Shown piece after piece: positions 16,064 through 24,555 of a DNA stretch of 58,442 nt. The position numbers and the translations under genes were made by a program. The notes beneath the pieces are model-generated. The model worked only from the letters and a program-made list of their open reading frames with translations. It did not search any database and had not been told where the DNA came from. The stretch is from Chthonomonas sp. UBA2017 (GTDB lineage: Bacteria; Armatimonadota; Fimbriimonadia; Fimbriimonadales; Fimbriimonadaceae). How positions within the stretch are numbered: the first letter of the stretch is position 1; every line of letters begins with the position of its first letter. The stretch is from positions 653-59,094 of the forward strand of contig DDCB01000032.1 in NCBI GenBank assembly GCA_002335425.1, written 5' to 3'.

Positions 16064-17635
16064 TCACACCGGATCGGAAATCGGCTTCATCATCGGAAAG
16101 AGCAAGACCTCGCGCAGCGAATCGGCACCCGTCAGCACCATCGCCATCCGGTCGATGCCGATCCCGCACCCGCCGGTGGGTGGCATCCCGCCTTCGAGCG
16201 CATACAAAAACTCCTCGTCATATGGATGAGCCTCATCATCACCTTGACCGAGCTGCTCCACTTGGTGCAAAAACCGCTCATGCTGATCGATCGGGTCGTT
16301 AATCTCGCTAAAAGCATTACACACCTCTCGGCAACCGATGTAGCCCTCGAAACGGCGAGTCATGCCCGGGTGATTCGGGTCTTTCTTGGCCAAGGGCGAG
16401 GTCTCAATGGGATAGCCAACGACGAAAGACGGCTGGACAAGCTGAGGTTCCACATAAACCTCAAGGAGCTTTTCGATGAGTCCTCCCAAGTTTCGTTCCT
16501 TCTCCAGCTCGATGTGCTTCCCGCTTTCGGGGTCGGTGAGGCCGAGCTCTCGAATCCGCTGGGTCGCGCGGCTCAGATCGCTCAGGTCTTCGCGGGTCAA
16601 ACCGGTCGCTTTTTCGATGGCCTCCAGCATATTGACTCGGGCCCAAGGTTTGGAAAAGTCGATCGGCAAGTGGCCTTCGACCAGTTGGGCTCGCTCCGCT
16701 GGCCTCATCCCTTCGTGCTCGGGAACTTGGACCACGCACGTGCCATAAACTTCTGATGCGACAAATCGGAACAGCTCTTCAACCCGGCGCATCATGTCCT
16801 CCAGGTTCGCGTAGGCCTCATAGAATTCGAGCAGGGTGAATTCAGGGTTGTGACGGGTACTGACGCCCTCATTGCGAAACACCCGCCCGATCTCATAGAC
16901 GCGAGGGATGTCGCCGCAGATCAGCCGCTTCAGGTAGAGCTCCAGCGAGATGCGCAACTTCACGTCGAGGTCGTAGACGTTGTAATGAGTCTTAAACGGG
17001 CGAGCGGCCGCCCCTCCCGCGACGACCTGGAGCATCGGGGTCTCCGCCTCCAGATAGCCAGCCTGGTCAAAATAGCGCCGTACCGATGCGGTGATCTTCA
17101 TTCGATCGACGAGCCGCCTGCGAGCTTCTGGATTCGCAATCAGATCGAGATGGCGATGACGAAATCGAGTTTCGGCGTCGGCCAGGCCGTACCACCGCTC
17201 TCCGTCTTTCTCCTTTCCGAGCGGTAGCGGCTGGAGCGACTTACTCAAGGGCACGAACGAATGCACTTCGATCGTCCTTTCGCCCGTTTTGGTGACGAAT
17301 AGCTTGCCGCGCACGCCCAAGTGATCGCCAATATCCAGGAGCTCCGAATACGCCTCCCAGAGGCTTTCGGTCAGGAGATCCCGCTTAAAATATGCCTGAA
17401 TCTTTCCTTCCCCATCGCTCAGATGGGCGAAGCCCGCTTTGCCCATCAGCCGGTAGCTCACGAGGCGGCCGGCAAGCCGAATTTCTTGATCTTGGAGTTG
17501 GTCGAACTGATCGAGAAGTTGAGTCGCCGAATGGCTAGACTCAAACTTCTCTTGCTGAAAAGGGTCCATTCCCAGTGCGCGGAGACGCTCCAGCTTTTCG
17601 AGGCGAATTTCACGTAGCGATCGATCTTCACTCAT
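16064..17635 (-). CDS. lysS: Lysine--tRNA ligase, class II
   Basis: This enzyme charges tRNA-Lys. The 523-residue protein has an N-terminal OB-fold anticodon-binding domain (about 55-170, including RLAGRLVSYRLMGKAGFAHL). The class II catalytic core has motif 2 (RVFRNEGVSTRHNPEFTLLE) and motif 3 (GGCGIGIDRMAMVLTG). The C-terminal EVLLFPMMKP is typical. It starts at ATG 17635. A TACAAT at 17651-17646 would place transcription only about 4 bases before the ATG. The MerC gene is downstream on the same strand but has its own promoter. Confidence 0.97.
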   Translation of the reverse strand: MSEDRSLREIRLEKLERLRALGMDPFQQEKFESSHSATQLLDQFDQLQDQEIRLAGRLVSYRLMGKAGFAHLSDGEGKIQAYFKRDLLTESLWEAYSELLDIGDHLGVRGKLFVTKTGERTIEVHSFVPLSKSLQPLPLGKEKDGERWYGLADAETRFRHRHLDLIANPEARRRLVDRMKITASVRRYFDQAGYLEAETPMLQVVAGGAAARPFKTHYNVYDLDVKLRISLELYLKRLICGDIPRVYEIGRVFRNEGVSTRHNPEFTLLEFYEAYANLEDMMRRVEELFRFVASEVYGTCVVQVPEHEGMRPAERAQLVEGHLPIDFSKPWARVNMLEAIEKATGLTREDLSDLSRATQRIRELGLTDPESGKHIELEKERNLGGLIEKLLEVYVEPQLVQPSFVVGYPIETSPLAKKDPNHPGMTRRFEGYIGCREVCNAFSEINDPIDQHERFLHQVEQLGQGDDEAHPYDEEFLYALEGGMPPTGGCGIGIDRMAMVLTGADSLREVLLFPMMKPISDPV

Positions 17636-17702
17636 CGGGACCGTGATTGTACTTGGTCTGACCCCACAGGTTCCCTCTCGCTCGGTGCAGCCCCCTTCGG
17701 AC

Positions 17703-18515
17703 CTACTTCGTGGACCAGCGTCCGCTCAGCTCATTCCGAACCCGATCCACGAGCGCCCCTTGCGGTGCAAGGCTGCCGAGTCGCCCACTGACGGTAAGGT
17801 AGAAAATACCGATGTCGTGCCTCCCGGGCAGGTCCGCCCCGTAGCGACCTTGGGGGTTGTTTCGAAAGGCAAGGCGGGTCATGGCGCGGGTCTTGAGCGA
17901 CGGCTCCAGATTGCTGTCGTCGTATCCGATCCAGAATCCGTCGACCGGCGACTTTTGGCCTTGCTGGTCGACAATCGGCTGAGGATTGTAGCTCCCTGCA
18001 GCTCCACCGTTGATGGTCTCGGCGATCAAGATCGTGTCGTCGGGATCGGCGATTCGGTCGTACGAGCGCGTGCTCATGCTGATCACCATGCCGTAGGAGA
18101 GCTCGATCGTGGCCTTGGGATCGGACGAATGCTGAGTTGGCGTGACCTCGTTTGGCTGGGCCGAAGGACACCGGAAGCTGTGGCGCGCGCTCATGTGGCT
18201 GTGGAGGAGCGTCGCCCAGTTGATCGAGCGCCCGCGAGAATCGATCATCGGACCGCCCGTGGGCGATTCGACACAAATGGGCGGCATCAAGCTATCGTTC
18301 ATTTGCGAATAGCTTTGCATCGCTTTGCTGATCGCCGAAAGGTTTGCTTTGCACGTGGTCTTCTCGGCTTCGGCGCGCATCTTGGCCCAGACGGGATAAA
18401 GCACCGCCAGCAGGAGCGGCACCCCGATCAAGACCACTCGGATGTCCTTGATCGTGACGTATTGGGTCCGAGAAGGGGCCCCTTCGGGGGTATCCGGATC
18501 GTAGGCGTCGGCCAT
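17703..18515 (-). CDS. Pilin-like single-pass protein (DUF1559-type architecture without prepilin motif)
   Basis: This 270-residue protein has one hydrophobic segment at about 26-44 (IRVVLIGVPLLLAVLYPVW). That segment is followed by KTTCKANLSAISKAMQSYSQ, the Cys-Asn-Leu pattern found after the helix in DUF1559-type prepilins of Planctomycetota and Armatimonadota. The later SYGMVISM and PDDTILIAET stretches also fit that group. The prepilin cleavage motif GF(S/T)xxE is missing, and 25 hydrophilic residues precede the helix. It therefore cannot be processed as a normal prepilin and is probably anchored by an intact N-terminal helix. It starts at ATG 18515, directly after the TAG of the LytR-CpsA-Psr gene. 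Confidence 0.75.
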   Translation of the reverse strand: MADAYDPDTPEGAPSRTQYVTIKDIRVVLIGVPLLLAVLYPVWAKMRAEAEKTTCKANLSAISKAMQSYSQMNDSLMPPICVESPTGGPMIDSRGRSINWATLLHSHMSARHSFRCPSAQPNEVTPTQHSSDPKATIELSYGMVISMSTRSYDRIADPDDTILIAETINGGAAGSYNPQPIVDQQGQKSPVDGFWIGYDDSNLEPSLKTRAMTRLAFRNNPQGRYGADLPGRHDIGIFYLTVSGRLGSLAPQGALVDRVRNELSGRWSTK

Positions 18516-19481
18516 CTATCGTTGCCCAACGGTGGTCGAGGCAGGTTCGGGGCTGCCGAAGAAATACAACTCCCGGAGCTTGTTCCGGGCGGCGCGTCGG
18601 TCCATGATCAGGTTCGTCCCGCTGCCTTCAGTCACGGGGAGTTGATCCATCTTGATGCTCTCGCCGCCCACTTTGCGGGCGAAAAGCGCGAGCGCAGCGA
18701 GTTCATCGGGCGAGAGTGCGTTGCCCATGACTTCGCGCGATTTTTCGACAACGTTGCGGACCCGGGACGGCTGCTCAAAGACGGCTTGCTTAAAGGCGAG
18801 CAAGAACTCCTTCTGGCGATCCTGGCGGGCAAAATCGCTATCCCCTTTTCGAAACCGGACAAAGCCCATCGCGTCATACCCGCTCAAGTGTTGTCGGCCG
18901 GGCTTGATGTCGATAAACAGCCCTCCCGCTCGGTCGGTGTACTTAAGGTGCTTCGGGACGAAGACCGTGATCCCGCCCACGAGATCGACCATCTCTTGAA
19001 ACGCGGTGTAGTTCAGGACGATGACTCGGTCCACCGGGACGTCCGTCATGAAGGTCACCGCTTGCTGAGCCAGTGCCGGACCTCCAATCGCGTGAAAGGC
19101 GTTGATCTTGTGGCCGCGATAGCCGGGCATGTCGACCCAAAGATCGCGAGGGATCGAGATCGCGGTGATCCGGTTTGCGGTGAAGTCGAGCCGCACCAAA
19201 AGCATCATGTCGCTGCGAGCCGCCTCTTTCAGGACCTGCTTCCCGCCATAGTAAAGGTCCTCGTCGCATCCCAAAATGAGGAGGGTGACCGACTCTGAAT
19301 TGTTAAAAATCTCTTGCGGCGGAGTCTGTCGAGCCATCTGCTTTGCAAAGGCACTCATCGTCGGACTTTGGCCGACATAACCCATGGCGGTGCCGAAGAC
19401 CAAAGCCAATCCACAGACCACGACGTAAGCAAAGCCGGTGAGAATTCGTTTCCAGAGGGGGCGCGACGAGGTTTGTTGCAT
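18516..19481 (-). CDS. LytR-CpsA-Psr (LCP) family protein
   Basis: LCP proteins transfer polyprenyl-linked polysaccharides onto the cell wall, working outside the membrane. The 321-residue product has an N-terminal anchor helix (ILTGFAYVVVCGLALVFGTA). The LCP domain includes RSDMMLLVRLDFTANRITAI, SIPRDLWVDMPGYRGHKINA and GGITVFVPKHLKY, with FVRFRKGDSDFARQDRQKEF as the conserved Arg-rich strand. ATG 19481 (MQQTSSRP) is preferred to the TTG at 19502. It could attach the polymer made by the gene cluster at 27852-34378, which is inference. Confidence 0.9.
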   Translation of the reverse strand: MQQTSSRPLWKRILTGFAYVVVCGLALVFGTAMGYVGQSPTMSAFAKQMARQTPPQEIFNNSESVTLLILGCDEDLYYGGKQVLKEAARSDMMLLVRLDFTANRITAISIPRDLWVDMPGYRGHKINAFHAIGGPALAQQAVTFMTDVPVDRVIVLNYTAFQEMVDLVGGITVFVPKHLKYTDRAGGLFIDIKPGRQHLSGYDAMGFVRFRKGDSDFARQDRQKEFLLAFKQAVFEQPSRVRNVVEKSREVMGNALSPDELAALALFARKVGGESIKMDQLPVTEGSGTNLIMDRRAARNKLRELYFFGSPEPASTTVGQR

Positions 19482-19595
19482 TTTAACCGGGGCTAGGTTC
19501 AAGGATACCCCAAGCCTTACGACGAACTGAACTTAAAGATTGTTGCGAATCTCGGAGAATCCGAGCAATTCTTCAGCGTATCCCGAAGAGAGACC

Positions 19596-20306
19596 GTGAA
19601 AATAAGAAGAGGATTTACGATGGTGGAGCTTCTGGTGGTCATCGCCATCATCGTCATTTTGGCGGCCCTGCTCTTCCCTGTTTTTGCCCGGGCGAAGTCC
19701 TCGGCCAAAAAGACCCATTGCATCAGCAATCTCAAGCAGATCGGCCAAGCGATCTTGATGTACAACACCGAGCACGAGGAGGTCTTTCCTCATGCCGTCG
19801 ATCCGGTCGACAAGGCGCGCCCGCAAATTTGGGACTCCGAGCCGGAGTTCCAAGCGAGAATCCCGTCGATGCCGACAATCATGGACGCGCTGGATCGATA
19901 CATCAAAAGCCGGGAGATGTGGAAATGTCCCGGCGACGACGGCTCCGACGTTCTCGATTCCCACCCGTTCATTGAGTTTAAGTCGGCCCCGTCGATGTTT
20001 CGCACCTATGGATCGAGCTACTTTTTTCGCACTGAGATCGGGTTTCGCTCGCTCACGCAGATGAACTTTGAGCTTCCTGCCCAGATCAACGTGCTATTTG
20101 ATGCGAGCGGACATTGGCATGGCGACATCGGTCGGCTCCGCACGGGCGACGATTTTGGAACTTGGCAATTCAAGCTGAACAAGTTCCGATACAATACGCT
20201 CTATGGCGACATGCACGTGAAAAACGTCTCCTATGGCCAGCTTCAGTCGGCTTGGGCGCTCGATCTCGGATCGTCCGGCTCGCTCGAAGGCTCGTTGGCC
20301 CCCTAA
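19596..20306 (+). CDS. Prepilin-type N-terminal cleavage/methylation protein (DUF1559-like)
   Basis: This 236-residue pseudopilin has the signature RRGFTMVELLVVIAIIVILA at its N-terminus, cleavable after Gly6 by prepilin peptidase, leaving an N-terminal Phe. The hydrophobic helix is followed by CISNLKQIGQAILMYNTEHE and later HVKNVSYG, the layout of DUF1559-like or type II secretion/type IV pilin-like proteins abundant in Planctomycetota and Armatimonadota. It starts at GTG 19596, with GAAGAGAG upstream as ribosome binding site. It stands alone, without pilus assembly genes nearby. Confidence 0.9.
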   Translation: MKIRRGFTMVELLVVIAIIVILAALLFPVFARAKSSAKKTHCISNLKQIGQAILMYNTEHEEVFPHAVDPVDKARPQIWDSEPEFQARIPSMPTIMDALDRYIKSREMWKCPGDDGSDVLDSHPFIEFKSAPSMFRTYGSSYFFRTEIGFRSLTQMNFELPAQINVLFDASGHWHGDIGRLRTGDDFGTWQFKLNKFRYNTLYGDMHVKNVSYGQLQSAWALDLGSSGSLEGSLAP

Positions 20307-20345
20307 ACTTCTGATCGAATCAACCGAAACCTAGAGTGGGTTCTT

Positions 20346-22304
20346 ATGGTTGAACTGGCAATACGGATCGGTTTAGCGTCGGCGTTGATGGCGCTTTCGG
20401 GGGCATTGGGGGCTCCTTCCTTCGACCTCACGTGGCGGCTCATGGCTCTTTTTTCGGCCTATTCGTTTTTGGTCGCCCAGATGGAGCGTCGGGGCCTGCG
20501 CAATGCCGGCGTCGCGGGGGCGGTCGCCGTCGCGGACGCGGCTCTGATCGCCGTCTTGCTGGGGTCGGCAGGTCTCCTCGGCTCCTTTGGCTTTGTCGCA
20601 CTGATGCCGGCGGTTTGGGCGTTTCAAAGGTTCCAGGCGAACGCTCTGGCGATTGCACCTTTGGTGTGTGGAGCCCTGCTCCTCAGCGCAAACCTGGCCT
20701 CACAAGAGGGGATGACCCCAGCCGTCTTGGGTCAAAGCCTGCTGTCCTTGGCCTTGGGGCTCCTGATGGGCTCCCCTCGGTCGGTCGAGGCACCTGTCTC
20801 GGTGGAGCCTGACCCGGCCGATCTGCTTTCGGCCCTTCCCGCCGCGATCAGCCCGATGCCCACCGATCATTTGGAGCTCCGCGAAAAGTTTCGCCAGCTC
20901 AAAGACCACACCCAGGAGTTGGAGCGAAAGACTCGACGTGATCGACTCGTCGCCCAGCTCTTTGACGTCCAACCGGCTTCACCCGAGGGCTTTCCCCAGC
21001 TCTTAGCCGAGAAGCTTGCCGAGATCACCGGAGCCGAGGGAATGAGCATCTACACGCCCGCGATCCTCGCGGACGCGATGGTCGTTCGAGCCTCCGCTGG
21101 GACCCTCCCCGAGGCGATTCGGACGGCGATGATCGACACCAGCCAGACCTTGAACGACGCTCAGATGCGACACAAGGCGGACAAGGCTCTTCGCGCCCTC
21201 CGAACCGAAGATGAAAAGCAACTCGCCGTGAGCGTGCTCCTGAAAGATCGAGGCAAGCTCATCGGGATGCTGGTTCTCAGTCACCGTACGGTCGGACGGC
21301 TCGACGAAGCGCTCGCCCGGGCCGAGGAGGCCGCTCCCTACGTCGCCGCCCTGATTGCTCGGGCCGACCGAGAGATGAACCAGTGGCGACGACTTCGAGA
21401 GACCGAAGTCCTCTATTCCATTTCGAGTCTTTGTGTGGGATCCGATTCGATGGACTCCGCCGGGCAAAGGGTTCTGCGCGACCTTTGGGAGATGCTGACT
21501 CTCGACCACCTGAGTCTCATCATGATTCAGGGCGAGGAAGTTCGAGTTGTCGCCACAAAAGGGGCTTCGGCCCAGCCAACAGAGCTCTTGCGACTCCCAA
21601 GAGGAGCCGGACTGGCCGGCTGGATCGCCGAGGGCGCTCCCGAGTTCGCCGCGGTGCAGACTGGAGACGACGCACGTATCGACCGAAACGCCGCGCTCAA
21701 GAGTCGGGTTGGCAGCATGGCTTTGTTGCCGATTCGGGTGGGAGCGGACCTTCGGGGGCTGTTGGTCGCTTCGACCCACAGCCCGGGCGGGGTTGACCTG
21801 AACGAGGTCGAGACCTTACGCTTGGTCGCTTTAGAATTGGGGCAAGCATTTGCTCGACTTGAAGCCGGAGAATGGGAGGCCGAAGGCCTGGTGACTCCAC
21901 AAGAGTTCCAGCGGCTCGTGGGACGGTCCGAATGGGGTCACTTGGTCTATCTGGAGCCGCTTCGGCAAGACTCCCTGATTCACCAGTTTGGTCGCCCGGC
22001 CTTCGAGCATGGCGTTCGGGCCCTCGCGCGTCGACTCCGCCCGAGCTTGCCGCCAGGCTCTCTGCTGTGCCGGCGAAGCGAAGGCGATTTTGTGGCGTTT
22101 CTCCCCGAAATGATCGAGGAAGAGGCCCGGTCTTGGATGACTCAAGCCTCGGCGCTGGCCGCCATGACCCCCATCTCCACTCCGGACGGAAAGGTGCGCA
22201 TCCCCTTGGGTCTCAAGGGAAAACTCGCGCCTTATGGCAAGCAAAAGAACCAGTTTTTGCCGACATCACCCGCAGAACCTATTACAAACCGCAGGATCGC
22301 CTAG
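20346..22304 (+). CDS. Membrane-bound GAF sensor with degenerate GGDEF domain
   Basis: This 652-residue regulator begins with about five membrane helices (residues 1-140). A helical coiled-coil linker (about 176-212) and two GAF-type sensor domains follow (about 213-345, and 365-500, including LPRGAGLAGWIAEG). The C-terminal part (from about 510) has the diguanylate cyclase layout: TPQEFQRLV, FGRPAFEHGVRALARRLRPS, then RRSEGDFVAFLP. The catalytic GGDEF is replaced by SEGDF, so it should not make c-di-GMP and may instead bind a ligand or partner. No EAL or HD-GYP protein is near. The family assignment of the last domain is inference from pattern. Confidence 0.75.
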   Translation: MVELAIRIGLASALMALSGALGAPSFDLTWRLMALFSAYSFLVAQMERRGLRNAGVAGAVAVADAALIAVLLGSAGLLGSFGFVALMPAVWAFQRFQANALAIAPLVCGALLLSANLASQEGMTPAVLGQSLLSLALGLLMGSPRSVEAPVSVEPDPADLLSALPAAISPMPTDHLELREKFRQLKDHTQELERKTRRDRLVAQLFDVQPASPEGFPQLLAEKLAEITGAEGMSIYTPAILADAMVVRASAGTLPEAIRTAMIDTSQTLNDAQMRHKADKALRALRTEDEKQLAVSVLLKDRGKLIGMLVLSHRTVGRLDEALARAEEAAPYVAALIARADREMNQWRRLRETEVLYSISSLCVGSDSMDSAGQRVLRDLWEMLTLDHLSLIMIQGEEVRVVATKGASAQPTELLRLPRGAGLAGWIAEGAPEFAAVQTGDDARIDRNAALKSRVGSMALLPIRVGADLRGLLVASTHSPGGVDLNEVETLRLVALELGQAFARLEAGEWEAEGLVTPQEFQRLVGRSEWGHLVYLEPLRQDSLIHQFGRPAFEHGVRALARRLRPSLPPGSLLCRRSEGDFVAFLPEMIEEEARSWMTQASALAAMTPISTPDGKVRIPLGLKGKLAPYGKQKNQFLPTSPAEPITNRRIA

Positions 22305-22364
22305 CCGTCCGGCCCCTCCGATCTGTTAAGGTATCTCCTATATCTTCTGGTGGGGTGGGAGTGA

Positions 22365-22856
22365 ATGAGGGAAATTTGGATATCCGAGGTGTCTCGAAGG
22401 GCGGAGCCGTTGCTTCGTTCGCTCGCGTTCCACAGCCGTTGGTCCGATCTGGAGCGAGCCTGCGAGCACGTTTTGGAAGTCGATCCAGAATCTCATTTGG
22501 CGCTGGAGTATTCACTCCGCGCAGCGTGGGCCCAATTCAAGTATGACGACGTCTCTTCTCGGGCGCAATCGCTTCTGCGCGTCGATCCTCACGAGGCCGG
22601 GGCGTGGCTTTGGCTCGCACGGGTGTCGATGGTCCGCGGCCAAGGTCTAGCGGCCCAGCATGCCCTCGTGCAGGCCCGAGATCGGGCTGATCACCCGTCG
22701 CTTCAACGCCGCATTGAGCTGATGCACTCGGCATTGGTCGAGAATCAGCAAAAACTGATTGCCGCCCTGCGCGATTCGGACCCCCAGTTTGAGTCTGACT
22801 TTGTTCAGTCCGCAGGTCAGGCGTGCCAAGCCCGCGGCCTGCTCTATTCGGAGTAG
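22365..22856 (+). CDS. TPR-like helical protein
   Basis: This soluble 163-residue helical protein consists of paired amphipathic helices spaced about 34 residues apart (ERACEHVLEVDPESHLALEY, then YDDVSSRAQSLLRVDPHEAG), the pattern of tetratricopeptide-type repeats that scaffold protein contacts. The partner is unknown. The ATG at 22365 has a G-rich GGTGGGAG upstream as ribosome binding site. It follows the GAF protein by 60 bases and may share its transcript. The final 13 bases overlap the convergent Sua5 gene. Confidence 0.6.
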   Translation: MREIWISEVSRRAEPLLRSLAFHSRWSDLERACEHVLEVDPESHLALEYSLRAAWAQFKYDDVSSRAQSLLRVDPHEAGAWLWLARVSMVRGQGLAAQHALVQARDRADHPSLQRRIELMHSALVENQQKLIAALRDSDPQFESDFVQSAGQACQARGLLYSE

Positions 22857-23761
22857 CTGGCTCGATTCAGGCGGTCGCGAATCGCATCCCATTCGGGGCC
22901 TTCGGGGACCCTCTCCACCCAGATCACCTCGAACCCCCGGGCATCGAGCTCGCTTAAGGCTGCGTAGAGTCGCACTGCCGCCTCCTTCGGGTCACGGCTC
23001 AAACTGATCTGATGTTCTGCCAGGGTTGCGCCCCAGCACAGTCCTGGGCGTTCACCCAGAGCGTCGGTCCACTGGATCGGAGTCGCTGGTGCGTAATGGC
23101 GAAGGTGTTGACCGGGCGAAGCGGGCGAAAAGGTTTTGCTGATGGTCACTTCGATCCCGGCTGCCGCCGCCAATTCATTTGCGCTCAAGACTCCTTGCCG
23201 CAAAATTCGAAACGGCCGAACGGTGGTGTCGACGACCGTTGATTCGAGCCCGACGACACTCGGGCCGCCGTCGAGGGCGAGGGCCGCCTCGAGGGTTGGA
23301 TCAATATGCTCAATCCGCGTCGGAGAAAGGCGCATGAATCGATTCGCGCTTGGTGCGGCGACGGGGTGGCCCAGCTGAATCAAAACGTCATGGGCCACGG
23401 GGTGCGCAGGAATGCGAATCGCGACGGTCTCCCTCTGGGCGGTGATCCGGGGGGACACCCAATCTGGCTTTGCGACCACCAGTGTCAGCGGGCCTGGCCA
23501 ATAGGTGTCGATCCAAGGTTGGGCCTCACTCGGAACGACAAGGGCCCATCGATCCAGCCATGCGGCGTCCGCAAGGTGGACGATGAGCGGATTTGATTCG
23601 GGTCGACCCTTCGCGCGAAAGATCTTGGCAACTGCCTCCGACTGCGTCGCATCCGCCGCCAGACCATAGACCGTTTCGGTCGGCAGGACCACTAAGAGCC
23701 CCGCCCGCAAGGCGTCAACCGCCTCTCGGATCGCCTCGGGGGAGGCGGGCAAGATTCTCAA
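22844..23761 (-). CDS. L-threonylcarbamoyladenylate synthase (Sua5/YwlC type)
   Basis: This enzyme makes threonylcarbamoyl-AMP from threonine, bicarbonate and ATP, the first step of the t6A modification at tRNA position 37. The 305-residue protein has the YrdC domain, with VVLPTETVYGLAADA, the basic KGRPESNPLIVHL and PGPLTLV. After SANRFMRLSPT come the linker and C-terminal Sua5 domain, with HYAPATP. That two-domain form distinguishes Sua5 from short TsaC. The start appears to be TTG 23761, which overlaps the aroE stop (TTGA). It ends the ruvX-mltG-aroE operon. Confidence 0.93.
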   Translation of the reverse strand: MRILPASPEAIREAVDALRAGLLVVLPTETVYGLAADATQSEAVAKIFRAKGRPESNPLIVHLADAAWLDRWALVVPSEAQPWIDTYWPGPLTLVVAKPDWVSPRITAQRETVAIRIPAHPVAHDVLIQLGHPVAAPSANRFMRLSPTRIEHIDPTLEAALALDGGPSVVGLESTVVDTTVRPFRILRQGVLSANELAAAAGIEVTISKTFSPASPGQHLRHYAPATPIQWTDALGERPGLCWGATLAEHQISLSRDPKEAAVRLYAALSELDARGFEVIWVERVPEGPEWDAIRDRLNRASYSE

Positions 23762-24555
23762 ATCTCGATCTCCCGGGCCATCACCTCGCGCGGAGCCGGC
23801 AAGCCGGTCCAGGCCTCAAATGCCAGAGCCCCCTGCTCCAACAACATCGCACGACCATCTTGGACCGACCAAGAGAACGCTGCCGCCGACCGCAGAAAAG
23901 GCGAAAGTTCGCGCCCGTAGCTGATGTCCAGGGCAAGTCCGCCACCTTTCGTTGGCCAATGAACGGGCAAGGCCTGGCCGTGAAGTCCAGCCGAGGTCGT
24001 GTTCACCACGAGATTGAAATCACCTACGTCCACTTCGGGAGTTGGCAGCATCTGACCGCCGAATTCTTCGGCGAGCTGTTCAGCCCGGCTCGGGCTGCGA
24101 TTCCAAATGAAGAAGGGCCAGCCGCGCTGGCGAAGAGCCCAAGCAACCGCCCGAGCCGCCCCCCCGGCCCCTAAGATCAAGGCTCGGGGGGCCGTCAGAT
24201 CGGGAAGGGTCCGCAGAAATCCGGGCCCATCAGTGTTGAGTCCTCGGCGATCTGCGAAAAGAACCGTGTTCACCGCACCGATCTCTCGGGCCTCCACCGA
24301 GCAGTCTTGACACCACTCGAGCGCCTCGGTCTTGAGAGGCACTGTGATGTTCGCACCGATCCAGCCTTGCTCCGCCAGCAAGCTCAAAACCTCACCGCAC
24401 GAGCCCGAGGGGACGCGAAGCGGAACGTATTCGCCTGGGAGTCCACATGCCCGCAACGCGGCTTGCTGTATTTTGGGCGAAAGGGAATGCCCGATCGGAT
24501 CGCCGAGAACGGCGTATCGAGCCGACGGACTGACTCCCCTCAGGAGGTTCTTCAT
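23758..24555 (-). CDS. aroE: Shikimate dehydrogenase
   Basis: AroE reduces 3-dehydroshikimate with NADPH in the aromatic amino acid pathway. The 265-residue protein has the substrate motif GHSLSPKIQQAA, the catalytic Lys in ANITVPLKTEAL and NTDGPGFLRTL with the catalytic Asp. The nucleotide loop is LILGAGGAARAVAWAL, with NRSPSRAEQL following. The C-terminal GRAMLLEQGALAFEAWTG is typical. It overlaps the upstream YqeG-GtrA gene by four bases (ATGA). A yqeG-like gene close to the shikimate dehydrogenase gene is also known from Bacillus. Confidence 0.95.
   Translation of the reverse strand: MKNLLRGVSPSARYAVLGDPIGHSLSPKIQQAALRACGLPGEYVPLRVPSGSCGEVLSLLAEQGWIGANITVPLKTEALEWCQDCSVEAREIGAVNTVLFADRRGLNTDGPGFLRTLPDLTAPRALILGAGGAARAVAWALRQRGWPFFIWNRSPSRAEQLAEEFGGQMLPTPEVDVGDFNLVVNTTSAGLHGQALPVHWPTKGGGLALDISYGRELSPFLRSAAAFSWSVQDGRAMLLEQGALAFEAWTGLPAPREVMAREIEI

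Noticed and set aside
17643..19298. 551-residue open frame on the plus strand
   Set aside because: It lies exactly opposite the LytR-CpsA-Psr and pilin-like genes, and its product is rich in His, Arg, Asp and Val with no domain, as expected for an antisense shadow in GC-rich DNA.
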